A stretch of 64,000 nucleotides of DNA from Telluria aromaticivorans (GCF_013003915.1 NZ_JABAIV010000004.1:372001-436000); one strand, 5' to 3'; numbered from the stretch's first letter, positions 18,398 to 27,409 are shown. Notes: a model not told the origin generated them from the sequence alone. Translations and numbers: made by a program.

Positions 18398-18509
18398 GGG
18401 GAAACCTCCTGCTGGGTACGGATATTTCTTACATCTGTTAAATTGATTCTAGCCATCGCCCCTTCCCTGCCGTTTGACCTCCGGCAAGGAAGCGGGCTCA
18501 GCGGAAAAG

Positions 18510-19031
18510 TCAAGCGTAACGGCCTAGCAGGAGGTAGATCGTGCCGGCCGCGATCGCCACGCCATAAGGCATGGATCCGGCACTTTCCTTCACCGCACCG
18601 GGCACCGCCGGAAGCCGCAGCACGGCCGGCCGCAGGATGCTCCACAGGTTGGAAAACGCCAGCCGCAGCCGGCCGCGACAGATGACGATGCCAAGCGCCA
18701 TCACGCCACCGGCGCACCACGCCAGGATGGCAATATGAAGAGCAAGGTCGGGACCGGTGAAGGCACCGATCGTTGCCATCATCTTGACGTCCCCGGCAGC
18801 CATGCCGCGGACGAGGTAAAAAGGGATGAACATCACGAAACCCGTCAGCAGGCCGCCGGCAGAGGACAGCAGGGCGGCGCCGGGATCCGGCGAAATCGAG
18901 TGCAGGACGAGCGCGGCGACGAGGCCGGATAACAGCAGCAGGTTCGGGATACGGCGACTGGCAAGATCGTTGATCGCGGCGGCGGCTACCATCAGCAGCA
19001 GCAGCGTGTCGAGGTAAGGTGTGACAACCAT
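18510..19031 (-). CDS. tadV: Prepilin peptidase TadV/CpaA (A24 family)
   Basis: A 173-residue polytopic aspartic protease that cleaves Flp prepilin at the membrane. Two catalytic Asp candidates are visible: in INDLASRRIPN near the first loop and in AAGDVKMMA, the GxGD-type motif with Ala in place of the first Gly. Several hydrophobic helices are present. The ATG at 19031 has GGAG six bases upstream; an upstream TTG is less likely. A strong terminator separates it from flp, so it may be expressed by read-through. Confidence 0.9.
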   Translation of the reverse strand: MVVTPYLDTLLLLMVAAAAINDLASRRIPNLLLLSGLVAALVLHSISPDPGAALLSSAGGLLTGFVMFIPFYLVRGMAAGDVKMMATIGAFTGPDLALHIAILAWCAGGVMALGIVICRGRLRLAFSNLWSILRPAVLRLPAVPGAVKESAGSMPYGVAIAAGTIYLLLGRYA

Positions 19032-19041
19032 GATCCGCTCC

Positions 19042-19081
19042 AAAAAAAAGCCCCCCAGGAGCCTTGCGGCACCCGGGGGGC
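19042..19081 (-). terminator. Intrinsic terminator/attenuator between flp and tadV
   Basis: Read on the minus strand, GCCCCCC (19075-19081) pairs with GGGGGGC (19050-19056), with further GG/CC pairs inside, followed by eight T residues (19042-19049). It lies 11 bases after the flp stop and before the tadV ribosome-binding site. It should terminate most flp transcripts while some polymerase reads on, giving much pilin and little machinery. Confidence 0.85.
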
Positions 19082-19091
19082 ATATCAGCGA

Positions 19092-19301
19092 TTAGGGTCC
19101 AGTCGGCGCTGCAGGCGCTGCAGGCAGGGTGGTGAACGCATCGCGGATCAGCTCGAACGTGGTCTTGATCTTGCCGCCAAGCTGGCCGGCCACCGTCGCC
19201 ATCGCGACGCCGACCAGGGCAGCGATCAGGCCGTATTCGATGGCGGTCACACCGTTTTCATCGGCTACGAAAGCTTTGATGGCGGAGGTAATGGTGCTCA
19301 T
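19092..19301 (-). CDS. flp: Flp-family type IVb pilin
   Basis: A 69-residue prepilin. The leader ends at Gly17 before V-TAIEYGLIAALVGVAMA, matching the Flp cleavage motif G|xxxxEY with the conserved Glu and Tyr, then a hydrophobic helix. The C-terminus is a short Ala/Pro stretch. AAGGAG lies five bases before the ATG. It is the major pilin substrate of TadV and TadA and heads the Tad operon. Confidence 0.95.
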   Translation of the reverse strand: MSTITSAIKAFVADENGVTAIEYGLIAALVGVAMATVAGQLGGKIKTTFELIRDAFTTLPAAPAAPTGP

Positions 19302-19656
19302 GACAACTCCTTGAAGTGGTTAAAGGGACTTACTGACAGCAGACGGGGCCCCGTCTCCTTTACTGCTTTGCTGCTTTGCACTGCATCTGTCAGTGAGTTC
19401 ACTGTACCGAATAATTCCATGTGGCAAGTTGATGCTAGGCAAGTTTTCCATGCGGAAATGCTTTTGCCTTCATGCGCCTGGACAACCGCCGTACAACTGG
19501 AATCCTGCCTCGGCCGGATGGTCGATAAATATTGTCAAGAATAGTTGCCTGTAATACAAAAAAGCATTATGCTGTTTTTCTTGTGCGCTTAAAAAAACGG
19601 CGCTCCCGTGGTATCGACAAGCCGTGCTTTTGCCTGACTTTGGTGCTGTGAACGAT
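19302..19656. other. Intergenic region between flp and the diguanylate cyclase gene
   Basis: About 355 bases separating divergent genes. On the flp side it holds a perfect 16-bp palindrome (19341-19356) nested inside a wide inverted repeat (19332-19339 with 19387-19394). No credible gene is present. Clear promoter hexamers were not assigned for either direction. Confidence 0.5.
19341..19356. repeat. 16-bp palindrome in the flp leader
   Basis: AGACGGGGCCCCGTCT is a perfect palindrome about 40 bases upstream of the flp ATG. ACTGACAG (19332-19339) and CTGTCAGT (19387-19394) flank it as a wider inverted repeat. It could be a regulator site or an mRNA leader structure; the sequence cannot distinguish these. 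Confidence 0.5.
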
Positions 19657-20691
19657 ATGGATTCCCTGCTGAGACACATGGTGGACATGACTGGCCACCG
19701 CGATCACACGATGCTGGACATCTCGGTGATTTCGGCTGTCCAGGAATTGTCGGGCGCGCTGCAGACCCGGGTGCTGGCGATCGCCAGCGTCTGCGGGCAG
19801 CGCTTCGTGCGTCCGCGCGCCTGCATCCGCGCCGGCGGCGTCGCCTGCCCCGACGAGGCGCAGGATGGCAGCCCCGGCGAGCCAATCACGGCCTTCCCCG
19901 AACTGGCGCACTGCCTGGACCACCACGATTCGCGTGCGGAAGGTAAGGGGCCCGACGGACTGCGTGTCCTGTGGCTGCCGATCTGGTTCGGCGACAAGGC
20001 CGCGACCTGCCTCGAGATCACGCACCACGGCGAATTCACGGGCGATACGATCCACATGATCAGCGGGATCGTCAGCGTCTACCGCAACTTCCAGAATTTG
20101 CTCGACTACAGCGAGCGCGACTCACTCACCGGCCTGCTCAACCGCAAGACCTTCGACGACCAGCTGGCGCGCATGCTGCACGCGCCTGATGCCGGGTCCC
20201 TCGTGCCCGGCCTGCCCGAACGGCGCCACCACGGCGCCGAGGAAAAGCAGTGGCTGGCCGTGGTCGACGTCGACCATTTCAAGGGAGTGAACGACCGCTT
20301 CGGCCACCTGTACGGCGACGAAGTGCTGATCCTGGTCGCCAATTTGCTGCAGTCGTCGTTCCGTGCGCAGGACCGGGTGTTCCGCTTCGGCGGCGAGGAA
20401 TTCGTGGTGCTGCTGCGCTCGACCACGCTGGACAATGCGCGCAAGATCATCGACCGCTTCCGCCTTGATGTCGAGACGCATGAATTCCCGCAGGTGGGAC
20501 GGGTGACCGTGAGTGTTGGTTTCACCAGCATCCGCGCGGCCGATTCGCCAGTGGTCACGCTCGGACATGCCGACCAGGCGCTGTACTTCGCCAAGGCCAA
20601 CGGACGCAACCGCGCCTGCTATTACGAAGAGCTGCTGGCGAACGGCCTGCTGCAGACCATCGCCACCAACGACACCGCCGAATTCTTCTGA
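19657..20691 (+). CDS. GGDEF-domain diguanylate cyclase
   Basis: About 344 residues. The N-terminal 160 residues look like a GAF-like sensor with no membrane segment, followed by the linker DYSERDSLTGLLNRKTFD and a GGDEF domain with active-site GGEEF. An RAQD inhibitory I-site lies five residues before GGEEF, so product inhibition is likely. It makes cyclic di-GMP from two GTP. The start is uncertain: ATG at 19657 is used, while in-frame GTG codons at 19648 and 19624 are possible and none has a strong ribosome-binding site. It is convergent with the isomerase-like gene and close to an HD-GYP phosphodiesterase and the Tad locus. Confidence 0.9.
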   Translation: MDSLLRHMVDMTGHRDHTMLDISVISAVQELSGALQTRVLAIASVCGQRFVRPRACIRAGGVACPDEAQDGSPGEPITAFPELAHCLDHHDSRAEGKGPDGLRVLWLPIWFGDKAATCLEITHHGEFTGDTIHMISGIVSVYRNFQNLLDYSERDSLTGLLNRKTFDDQLARMLHAPDAGSLVPGLPERRHHGAEEKQWLAVVDVDHFKGVNDRFGHLYGDEVLILVANLLQSSFRAQDRVFRFGGEEFVVLLRSTTLDNARKIIDRFRLDVETHEFPQVGRVTVSVGFTSIRAADSPVVTLGHADQALYFAKANGRNRACYYEELLANGLLQTIATNDTAEFF

Positions 20692-20697
20692 CGCGTT

Positions 20698-21303
20698 TTA
20701 GGGGGCCGGACAGGCCTGCGCCCATTCGAGCGCGTCTTCCAGGCGGTCATCGCCCCAGAACATCTCGTTGTACACCATGAAAGTCGGGGCGCCGAAGATC
20801 CCGTGATCGCGTGCGTTAGCGGTCTGGGCGCGCAACAGCAGCTTGGTCCGCTCCGAACCTGCCTCCGCCACGATGGCAGCCGGATCGTCGACCAGCCCTG
20901 CAAGCGCCGCCAGCACGACATCGGCATTGTCGATGTCACGGTCGTGCACCCAATTCTGCAGCATGATGCGGCGGCAGTATTCGCCCATCCACGGCTGGTC
21001 CGCGCCGAGCAGCGCCACGCGCATCGGCAGCAGGGCCGGGCGCGGGAACACCGATGGGCGCTTGAAGGGAAGCCCGTATTTCGCAGCGCGGCGTTCCATG
21101 TCGCGCCAGGCGTACTCGCCCTTTTCCTTCTGCTCGTTGAACGGAGAGCTCTGGTAACCGAGTTCGCGGAAGATCGGCCCAAGCAGGAAGGGCCGCCAAG
21201 ACAGCGGCACGCCGGCGCGGTCGGCCAGCGCCTCGATGCGCATCAGGGAGAGATAGCTGTAGTTGCTGCCGAACTCGAACCAGAACTCGATGGGTGGGTG
21301 CAT
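20698..21303 (-). CDS. 2-Hydroxychromene-2-carboxylate isomerase-like DsbA-family protein
   Basis: A 201-residue protein of the DsbA/kappa-class GST fold. The N-terminus EFWFEFGSNYSYLSL places Ser13 where the HCCA isomerase active site lies; there is no CxxC, so it is not a disulfide oxidase. The C-terminal GIFGAPTFMVYNEMFWGDDRLEDAL block is typical of the family. The glutathione-dependent isomerase of naphthalene degradation is the model; no other catabolic genes are nearby, so the real substrate is unknown. It ends six bases from the convergent diguanylate cyclase gene. Confidence 0.85.
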   Translation of the reverse strand: MHPPIEFWFEFGSNYSYLSLMRIEALADRAGVPLSWRPFLLGPIFRELGYQSSPFNEQKEKGEYAWRDMERRAAKYGLPFKRPSVFPRPALLPMRVALLGADQPWMGEYCRRIMLQNWVHDRDIDNADVVLAALAGLVDDPAAIVAEAGSERTKLLLRAQTANARDHGIFGAPTFMVYNEMFWGDDRLEDALEWAQACPAP

Positions 21304-21324
21304 CGCGAATCCTTACCAAATGGC

Positions 21325-21366
21325 AAAAAAAAAGCCCCGGAGATGCCATTGTCGCATCTCCGGGGC
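21325..21366 (-). terminator. Intrinsic terminator of the HD-GYP gene
   Basis: A perfect 13-bp stem (21334-21346 with 21354-21366; GCCCCGGAGATGC/GCATCTCCGGGGC) with a seven-base loop is followed on the minus strand by nine T residues (21325-21333). It lies 19 bases after the HD-GYP stop and just upstream of the isomerase-like gene, separating the two transcripts. Confidence 0.93.
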
Positions 21367-21384
21367 CTGCTGCTCCGGGGAGCG

Positions 21385-22605
21385 TCAGGCGATGTTCATG
21401 AATTGCAGCGGGTTGACGTTCCACTTCTCGGCCGCTTCGTGGCGCACGATCTTGTCGCCGCCGCCAAAGCCCAGCGCCTTGGACAGGTCGACGGTCTGCG
21501 GCTTGATGTAGCCTGGGGTCTTGGTGCTGAAGAAGACGTTCACTTTCGGCGTGAGCAGGCTGGTTTCATGCGGCTCGATCACGACGCCCAGGCGCCCCGA
21601 CTCGAGCAGCACCAGCGTGCCGACCGGGTAAATGCCGACGCAGCGCATGAATTCCTGCGCCAGCGTCGGATTGAAGTGGAATTTGCTCCACTCGTAGATC
21701 TTGCGCAGCGCTTCGGCGGCCGGCATGCCCTTGTGGTAGCAGCGGTCCGAGGTGATCGCGTCGTACACGTCGACGATCGCCGCCATCTGCGCCAGTTCGC
21801 TGATGCTGCCTTCGCCCTGCTTGTCCGGATAACCGCTGCCGTCGCGCCGCTCGTGGTGGTGCAGCGTGATGTCGAGCGGGATCTGGCCGATCTCCGGCGA
21901 CTTGACCAGGATGTCGTAGCCATCGCGCGGGTGGCGCTTGATGATGTCGAATTCCTCGTCGGTCAGGCGCCCTGCCTTGTTCAGGATGCTGTCCGGGACC
22001 AGCGCCTTGCCGGTGTCGTGCAGCAGGCCGCCGAGGCCTGCCTGGTAGGTCGTTTCCGCGTCCAGGTTGCGCGAGCGGCAGAAGGCCACCAGCAGCGCGC
22101 ACACGCTCACCGAATGCAGGAAGGTGTAGTCGTCCTTGTTCTTGATGCGCAGGAGCCCGAGCAGCGCGCCCGAATTACGCAGGATGGATTCGGTGATGCT
22201 TTCGACTACCGGGGCCACCTTGTCCATTTCGACCGCCTTGCCCAGGCGTGCATCGGCCATCACGGTGCGCACCATGCCGGCCGCCTGCTTGCGGATCTGG
22301 GCCGCGCGCTGCAGTTCTTCGCCCAGCGAGACGCGGGTGACGATCAGCGGCTTGGTCGCGATCGCGGTCACTTCGGCTTCGGTCTCGGCGTCGGCTTCGG
22401 CCAGCGTCGGTGCGTCGTCGATGTCCAGTCCCTTGCTGCAGTCGATGACCACGCTGCGGATCCTGGCATTGCGGATCTTGTAGATCTCGGCTTCCGTCGT
22501 CAGCACGAAACGCGCGCGCACGAATGGATGATCCATCCAGCCGCAATCGAGGTCGTGGATGAACATCCCGACCTTCAGCTGCGATGCATCCACCTTCTTT
22601 AACAT
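21385..22605 (-). CDS. HD-GYP domain cyclic di-GMP phosphodiesterase
   Basis: A 406-residue protein with an N-terminal DUF3391 domain (VDASQLKVGMFIHDLDCGW) and a C-terminal HD-GYP domain. HDTGK supplies the HD metal ligands, followed by IIKRHPRDGYDIL, LHHHERRDGSGYP and VDVYDAITSDRCYHKG, the hallmarks of active enzymes. It would hydrolyse cyclic di-GMP in the cytoplasm. It faces the GGDEF cyclase across the isomerase-like gene, forming a make/break pair beside the pilus locus. It has its own strong terminator. Confidence 0.93.
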   Translation of the reverse strand: MLKKVDASQLKVGMFIHDLDCGWMDHPFVRARFVLTTEAEIYKIRNARIRSVVIDCSKGLDIDDAPTLAEADAETEAEVTAIATKPLIVTRVSLGEELQRAAQIRKQAAGMVRTVMADARLGKAVEMDKVAPVVESITESILRNSGALLGLLRIKNKDDYTFLHSVSVCALLVAFCRSRNLDAETTYQAGLGGLLHDTGKALVPDSILNKAGRLTDEEFDIIKRHPRDGYDILVKSPEIGQIPLDITLHHHERRDGSGYPDKQGEGSISELAQMAAIVDVYDAITSDRCYHKGMPAAEALRKIYEWSKFHFNPTLAQEFMRCVGIYPVGTLVLLESGRLGVVIEPHETSLLTPKVNVFFSTKTPGYIKPQTVDLSKALGFGGGDKIVRHEAAEKWNVNPLQFMNIA

Positions 22606-22713
22606 GGTAAGTCTCTGCTCTGTAATAATGTCGGCGCCAGTCGGCCTAGATGCAGTATAGCAAGATTGTTACTAATATTCACTATTTGTTTCCTTTAAGA
22701 CACAGTCAATTGC

Positions 22714-23649
22714 ATGGAACTCCGCCAGCTGCGCTATTTCGTCGCCATCGTCGACCACGGCTCGCTCTCGCGCGCCGCGCTGGTCCTGCACGTGGCGCAG
22801 CCGGCACTCACCCAGCAACTGCGCCAGCTGGAAGAAGAACTGGGCGCGCAACTGCTGCACCGATCGGCCCACGGCGTCGTCAGCACCGACGCCGGCAAGA
22901 TCTTCTACGAGCATGCGCAGGCCATCCTGAAGCAGGTGGCGGATGCCCGCTCGGCCGTGGTGCAGTCCACCACGCGGCCCTCCGGCAGCGTGACGCTGGG
23001 CCTTCCCCACAGCATCTCGGGTGCGCTGGCGCTGCCGATCCTCAGCAGCGCGCGCGCGCGCTATCCGGAAATCACGCTGCAGCTGACCGAGGAAATTTCG
23101 GGCAGCCTCACCGAGCAGCTCAAGTCCGGGCGCCTGAACCTGGCGGTGCTGTTCGACGAAGTCCCGGCCGGGCATTTCATCAGCACACCGCTGGTCGAGG
23201 AAGACCTGATGTTCATCTGCCGCGCCGGTTCCCCGTTCGCACCTGGCGCGGCCTCGCTCACCCTGGCGGAGGCGCTGGCCAGCACCCTGATCCTGCCGGC
23301 GCGCCAGCACGGCGTGCGTCCGCTGGTCGAACGGGTCGCGCAGGGCGCCGGCCTGGTCCCCGGCAGCATCCTCGAAATCAATTCGCTCGCCATCCTGCGC
23401 TCGGCGCTGCTGGCCGATCTCGGCGCCACCCTGCTGCCGGTGGCGCCCCTGCAGGCGGATATCGAACGCGGCGCGATGGCGGCGTGGCCGGTTCATGGTC
23501 CGGCGGTGACGCGCCACGTGACGCTGTGCGCTTCACGGAACATCCCGCTCACGAATGCCGCCGCGGCAATCGGGAAGCTGGTGCGAGAAATCACCGAAGA
23601 ACTCTGTGCGAATAGCGCCTGGCCAGGGGCACGGCTGATCGGGCCCTGA
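22714..23649 (+). CDS. LysR-type transcriptional regulator (Nac/Cbl-like)
   Basis: A 311-residue LysR regulator. The N-terminal winged helix reads LRQLRYFVAIVDHGSLSRAA and VAQPALTQQLRQLEEELGAQL, and the linker helix and GVVSTDAGKIFYEHAQAIL resemble the Nac group. The rest is a substrate-binding-type effector domain. It is divergent from the HD-GYP gene and 184 bases upstream of the indolepyruvate oxidoreductase gene in the same direction, so it may regulate either. The ATG has no strong ribosome-binding site. The effector is unknown. Confidence 0.88.
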   Translation: MELRQLRYFVAIVDHGSLSRAALVLHVAQPALTQQLRQLEEELGAQLLHRSAHGVVSTDAGKIFYEHAQAILKQVADARSAVVQSTTRPSGSVTLGLPHSISGALALPILSSARARYPEITLQLTEEISGSLTEQLKSGRLNLAVLFDEVPAGHFISTPLVEEDLMFICRAGSPFAPGAASLTLAEALASTLILPARQHGVRPLVERVAQGAGLVPGSILEINSLAILRSALLADLGATLLPVAPLQADIERGAMAAWPVHGPAVTRHVTLCASRNIPLTNAAAAIGKLVREITEELCANSAWPGARLIGP

Positions 23650-23833
23650 GCTTATAACAGTCATCATTATTTCTTATACCCCCATCCGCAATCCCTATTG
23701 GCCCTGGCTGGGCTAAGTCCCTACACTCCACCCGGTCAAGAAGTGCCTACAGAGCGCTTCCCTGCTTCCCCGCCCTCGCCTACCCGGCAGCCAGCGAGTA
23801 AGCACCGCCCGAACCACGATTTTGGAGACTCCC

Positions 23834-26800
23834 ATGCCAGACACCATCGCCCGCGACACCGCGGCGCCGGACTATTCGTCCCGCCTTACCAACGTCACCT
23901 TGGACGACAAGTACACCGCCAGGACCGGCAACATCTTCCTGTCCGGTATCCAGGCCCTGGTGCGCCTGCCGATGATGCAGCGCGAGCGCGATGCCGCCGC
24001 GGGCCTGGATACGGCCGGATTCGTGTCGGGCTACCGCGGCTCGCCGCTGGGCGGCCTCGATGAAACGCTGTGGAAGGCCAAGGGCCACCTCGAAGCGAAC
24101 AACATCCAGTTTGTCCCGGGCGTGAACGAAGACCTGGCCGCAACCGCCGTCTGGGGCACCCAGACCGTGGACCTGATCGGCCCTGCCAAGTACGACGGCG
24201 TGTTCGCCATGTGGTATGGCAAAGGCCCGGGCGTGGACCGCTGCGGCGACGTTTTTAAACACATGAACCACGCCGGCACCGCGAAACACGGCGGCGTGCT
24301 GCTGGTGGCCGGCGATGACCACGGCGCCTATTCCTCGACGCTGCCGCACCAGTCCGACCACATCTTTTCGGCCTGCATGATCCCGGTGCTCTACCCGTGC
24401 AACGTGCAGGAATACCTGGACCTCGGCGTGCATGGCTGGGCGATGTCGCGCTTCTCGGGCTGCGCGGTGGCCTTCAAGGCGCTGGCCGATACGGTCGAAT
24501 CGAGCGCCTCGGTCGACGCCGACCCGTTCCGCGTGGAGGTCAAGCTGCCGCAGGACTTCACGATGCCGGAGGGTGGATTAAATACGCGGCTTTCTTCAGT
24601 TCCGCTGGGCCAGCAGGCACGCGCGCAGGAAGCGCTGATGCAGGACTATAAGATCTACGCAGCGCTGGCCTATGCGCGCGAGAACAAGCTCAATCGCGTC
24701 ACGATCGACAGCCCGGATGCGAAGCTGGGCATCATCGCCTCGGGCAAATCCTACCTGGACGTGCTGGAAGCACTGGAAGAACTGGGCATCGACGAAGCCA
24801 TGGCCGCCAAGGTCGGGCTGCGCCTGTACAAGATCGCGATGATCTGGCCGCTGGAACCGGACGGCGTGCGCGAATTCGCGCAGGGCCTGGACGAAATCCT
24901 GGTGGTCGAAGAAAAGCGCCAGGTCGTCGAATACCAGTTGAAAGAGCAGCTGTACAACTGGCGCGACGACGTGCGTCCCCACGTGGTCGGCAAGTTCGAC
25001 GACAAGGGCGAATGGGTCGCCCCGCGCGGCGACTGGCTGCTGCCACCAAAGGCCGACTTCTCGGTAGCGCAAGTGGCGCGCGTGATCGCCGGCCGCATCG
25101 CGCGCCTGAACCTGGAAGACACCACCCGCGATCTGATCCGCGCACGCCTGGCCTTCCTCGATGCGAAGGACGCCGTGCTGCAGAAGGCCATCACCACGCC
25201 CTTCCGCCCGGCCTTCTACTGCTCCGGCTGCCCGCACAACACCTCGACCAAGGTGCCGGACGGTTCGTTCGCGCTGGCCGGCATCGGCTGCCACGTGATG
25301 GCGACCTCGATCTACCCGGAAATGAACAAGCTGACCACCCACATGGGCGGCGAAGGCGCACCGTGGATCGGCCAGGCTGCGTTCTCGAAAGTGCCGCACG
25401 TGTTCCAGAACCTGGGCGACGGCACCTATTTCCACTCGGGCTACCTGGCGATCCGCGCCGCCGTATCGGCCAAGGTAAACATCACCTACAAGATCCTGTA
25501 CAACGACGCGGTCGCGATGACCGGTGGCCAGCCGGTCGACGGCCAGACCTCGGTGCCGATGATCGCCAACCAGATGGCCTCGGAAGGCGTCAAGCGCATC
25601 GCGCTGGTCACCGAAGATTTGTCGCGCTATGCGGACCGCTCCAACCTGCCAGCGCTGGTCACCCTGCACGACCGCAAGGAGATGGATAACATCCAGCGCG
25701 AGCTGCGCGAACTGCCGGGCGTCACCGTCATCATCTACGACCAGACCTGCGCCGCCGAGAAGCGCCGCCGCCGGAAAAAAGGCGAGTTCCCCGACCCGAC
25801 CCAGCGCATGGTGATCAACGAAGCCGTCTGCGAAGGCTGCGGCGATTGCGGCATCCAGTCGAACTGCGTGTCGATCCTGCCGAAGGAAACGGAATTCGGC
25901 CGCAAGCGCGCCATCGACCAGTCGTCCTGCAACAAGGACTATTCGTGCGCCAAGGGCTTCTGCCCGAGCTTCGTCACCGTCGAAGGCGGCATGCTCAAGA
26001 AGAGCAAGGCCGGCGTCAGCAAGCAAGGTTCCGACGATGGTTGGGGCCTGCTCCCTGAGCCGACCCTGCCAAGCATCGAACATCCTTACAACATCCTGAT
26101 CAATGGCATCGGCGGCACCGGCGTCATCACCGTCGGTGCGCTGATGGGCATGGCCGCCCACCTCGAGGGCAAGGGCGCGTCGGTGCTGGACATGACCGGC
26201 ATGAGCCAGAAGAACGGCTCGGTGACCTCGCACGTCAAGATCGCGGTGACCCCGGACCGCCTGCGCGCCCAGCGTATCGCCACCGGCGAAGCGGACCTGA
26301 TCCTCGGCTGCGACATCCTGACCACCGGCGCGGCCGACGCAGTCTCGAAGATGCGCCCGGGCCGCACCCTGGCCATCGTCAACCTGCACGAGCAACCGAC
26401 CGGCACCTTCGCGCAGAACGCCGACTGGGAATTCCCGGCTGCTGACGTGCGTGCGCTGATCCTGGAAGCCGTGGGCGGCGCGGATGGCGTGGACTTCGTC
26501 GATGCCACCCGCATCGCGACCGCGCTAATGGGCGACTCGATCGCGACGAACCTGTTCCTGATGGGTTACGCCTGGCAGAAGGGCCGCATCCCCTTGAGCG
26601 AAGCCGCGCTGCTGCGCGCGATCGAACTCAATGGCGTGGCGGTCGCCTCGAACAAGATGAGCTTCCTGTGGGGCCGCCGCGCCGCCGTGGACTTCAAGCG
26701 CGTCGAGAAGCAGGCCACGCCTTCGCAAGCTATCGTCGTGCAGATGCCGCAAAGCCTCGAGACCATTATCAAGAAGCGCGTGGACTTCCTGACCGGCTAC

Positions 26801-27391
26801 CAAAACAGCGCCTATGCGGGCGTGTACGAAGACCTGGTGGCGCGCGTGCGCGCCGCTGAAACCGCGCAAGGCCTGGGCAACAAGCTGTCGCTAGCCGTGG
26901 CCAAGTACTACTTCAAGCTGATGGCCTACAAGGACGAATACGAAGTGGCGCGCCTGTACACCGACGGCCGCTTCCTGGAGCAGGTGAAGAGCCAGTTCGA
27001 GGGCGACTTCTCCTTCAAGTTCAACCTGGCCCCGCCGCTGTTCGCGAAAAAGGATGCCAAGGGCCGCATGGTCAAGGCGCAGTACGGCTCGTGGATGTTC
27101 GGCGCCTTCAAGCTGCTGGCCAAGCTGAAAGGCCTGCGCGGCGGCGCCTTCGACGTGTTCGGCTACACCGAAGAGCGCAAGATGGAGCGCGCCCTGATCG
27201 TCGAATACCGCGGGATGGTGGAAGGCCTGCTGGCTGGCCTGAACGCTGCGACGCACGCCGATGCGGTCGAACTGGCCTCGCTGCCGGAACAGATCCGCGG
27301 CTTCGGCCACGTGAAGGAAAAGGCCGTGGCCGAGTTCCGCGCGCGCAAGGCTGAGCTGCTCTCAGGCAACGTCAAGAAACGAGCCGCGTAA
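23834..27391 (+). CDS. Fused indolepyruvate ferredoxin oxidoreductase
   Basis: A 1185-residue single-chain 2-oxoacid:ferredoxin oxidoreductase that decarboxylates indole- and other aryl-pyruvates to acyl-CoA with ferredoxin reduction. The N-terminal part resembles the pyrimidine domain (GYRGSPLGGLDETLW), the middle is the TPP-binding part (YCSGCPHNTSTKVPDGS, GIGCHVM), then iron-sulphur cysteines (CEGCGDCGIQSNC and CNKDYSCAKGFC), and the C-terminal gamma domain (GIGGTGVITVGALMGMAAHLEG). The ATG at 23834 has GGAG seven bases upstream. Such fused forms are common in aerobic proteobacteria. The neighbouring icmF suggests amino-acid or acyl-CoA catabolism. Confidence 0.92.
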   Translation: MPDTIARDTAAPDYSSRLTNVTLDDKYTARTGNIFLSGIQALVRLPMMQRERDAAAGLDTAGFVSGYRGSPLGGLDETLWKAKGHLEANNIQFVPGVNEDLAATAVWGTQTVDLIGPAKYDGVFAMWYGKGPGVDRCGDVFKHMNHAGTAKHGGVLLVAGDDHGAYSSTLPHQSDHIFSACMIPVLYPCNVQEYLDLGVHGWAMSRFSGCAVAFKALADTVESSASVDADPFRVEVKLPQDFTMPEGGLNTRLSSVPLGQQARAQEALMQDYKIYAALAYARENKLNRVTIDSPDAKLGIIASGKSYLDVLEALEELGIDEAMAAKVGLRLYKIAMIWPLEPDGVREFAQGLDEILVVEEKRQVVEYQLKEQLYNWRDDVRPHVVGKFDDKGEWVAPRGDWLLPPKADFSVAQVARVIAGRIARLNLEDTTRDLIRARLAFLDAKDAVLQKAITTPFRPAFYCSGCPHNTSTKVPDGSFALAGIGCHVMATSIYPEMNKLTTHMGGEGAPWIGQAAFSKVPHVFQNLGDGTYFHSGYLAIRAAVSAKVNITYKILYNDAVAMTGGQPVDGQTSVPMIANQMASEGVKRIALVTEDLSRYADRSNLPALVTLHDRKEMDNIQRELRELPGVTVIIYDQTCAAEKRRRRKKGEFPDPTQRMVINEAVCEGCGDCGIQSNCVSILPKETEFGRKRAIDQSSCNKDYSCAKGFCPSFVTVEGGMLKKSKAGVSKQGSDDGWGLLPEPTLPSIEHPYNILINGIGGTGVITVGALMGMAAHLEGKGASVLDMTGMSQKNGSVTSHVKIAVTPDRLRAQRIATGEADLILGCDILTTGAADAVSKMRPGRTLAIVNLHEQPTGTFAQNADWEFPAADVRALILEAVGGADGVDFVDATRIATALMGDSIATNLFLMGYAWQKGRIPLSEAALLRAIELNGVAVASNKMSFLWGRRAAVDFKRVEKQATPSQAIVVQMPQSLETIIKKRVDFLTGYQNSAYAGVYEDLVARVRAAETAQGLGNKLSLAVAKYYFKLMAYKDEYEVARLYTDGRFLEQVKSQFEGDFSFKFNLAPPLFAKKDAKGRMVKAQYGSWMFGAFKLLAKLKGLRGGAFDVFGYTEERKMERALIVEYRGMVEGLLAGLNAATHADAVELASLPEQIRGFGHVKEKAVAEFRARKAELLSGNVKKRAA

Positions 27392-27409
27392 TCGCTGGAA
27401 GGGCGTAAA

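Noticed and set aside
18397..18509. Possible small gene between tadV and the ATPase
   Set aside because: Short frames here lack starts and similarity; the stretch serves as an intercistronic gap with a ribosome-binding site for the ATPase.
19311..19544. Possible 77-residue gene antisense to the flp leader
   Set aside because: No ribosome-binding site or recognisable motif, and it covers the palindromes of the pilin leader.
23699..23714. Sigma-54-like GG-N10-GC element before the oxidoreductase gene
   Set aside because: Only the invariant dinucleotides fit; the -12 box reads GGGC rather than TTGC, which is expected by chance in GC-rich DNA.
24596..26395. Minus-strand frame of about 599 codons opposite the indolepyruvate oxidoreductase
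   Set aside because: No recognisable protein and no ribosome-binding site; the sense gene is unambiguous.
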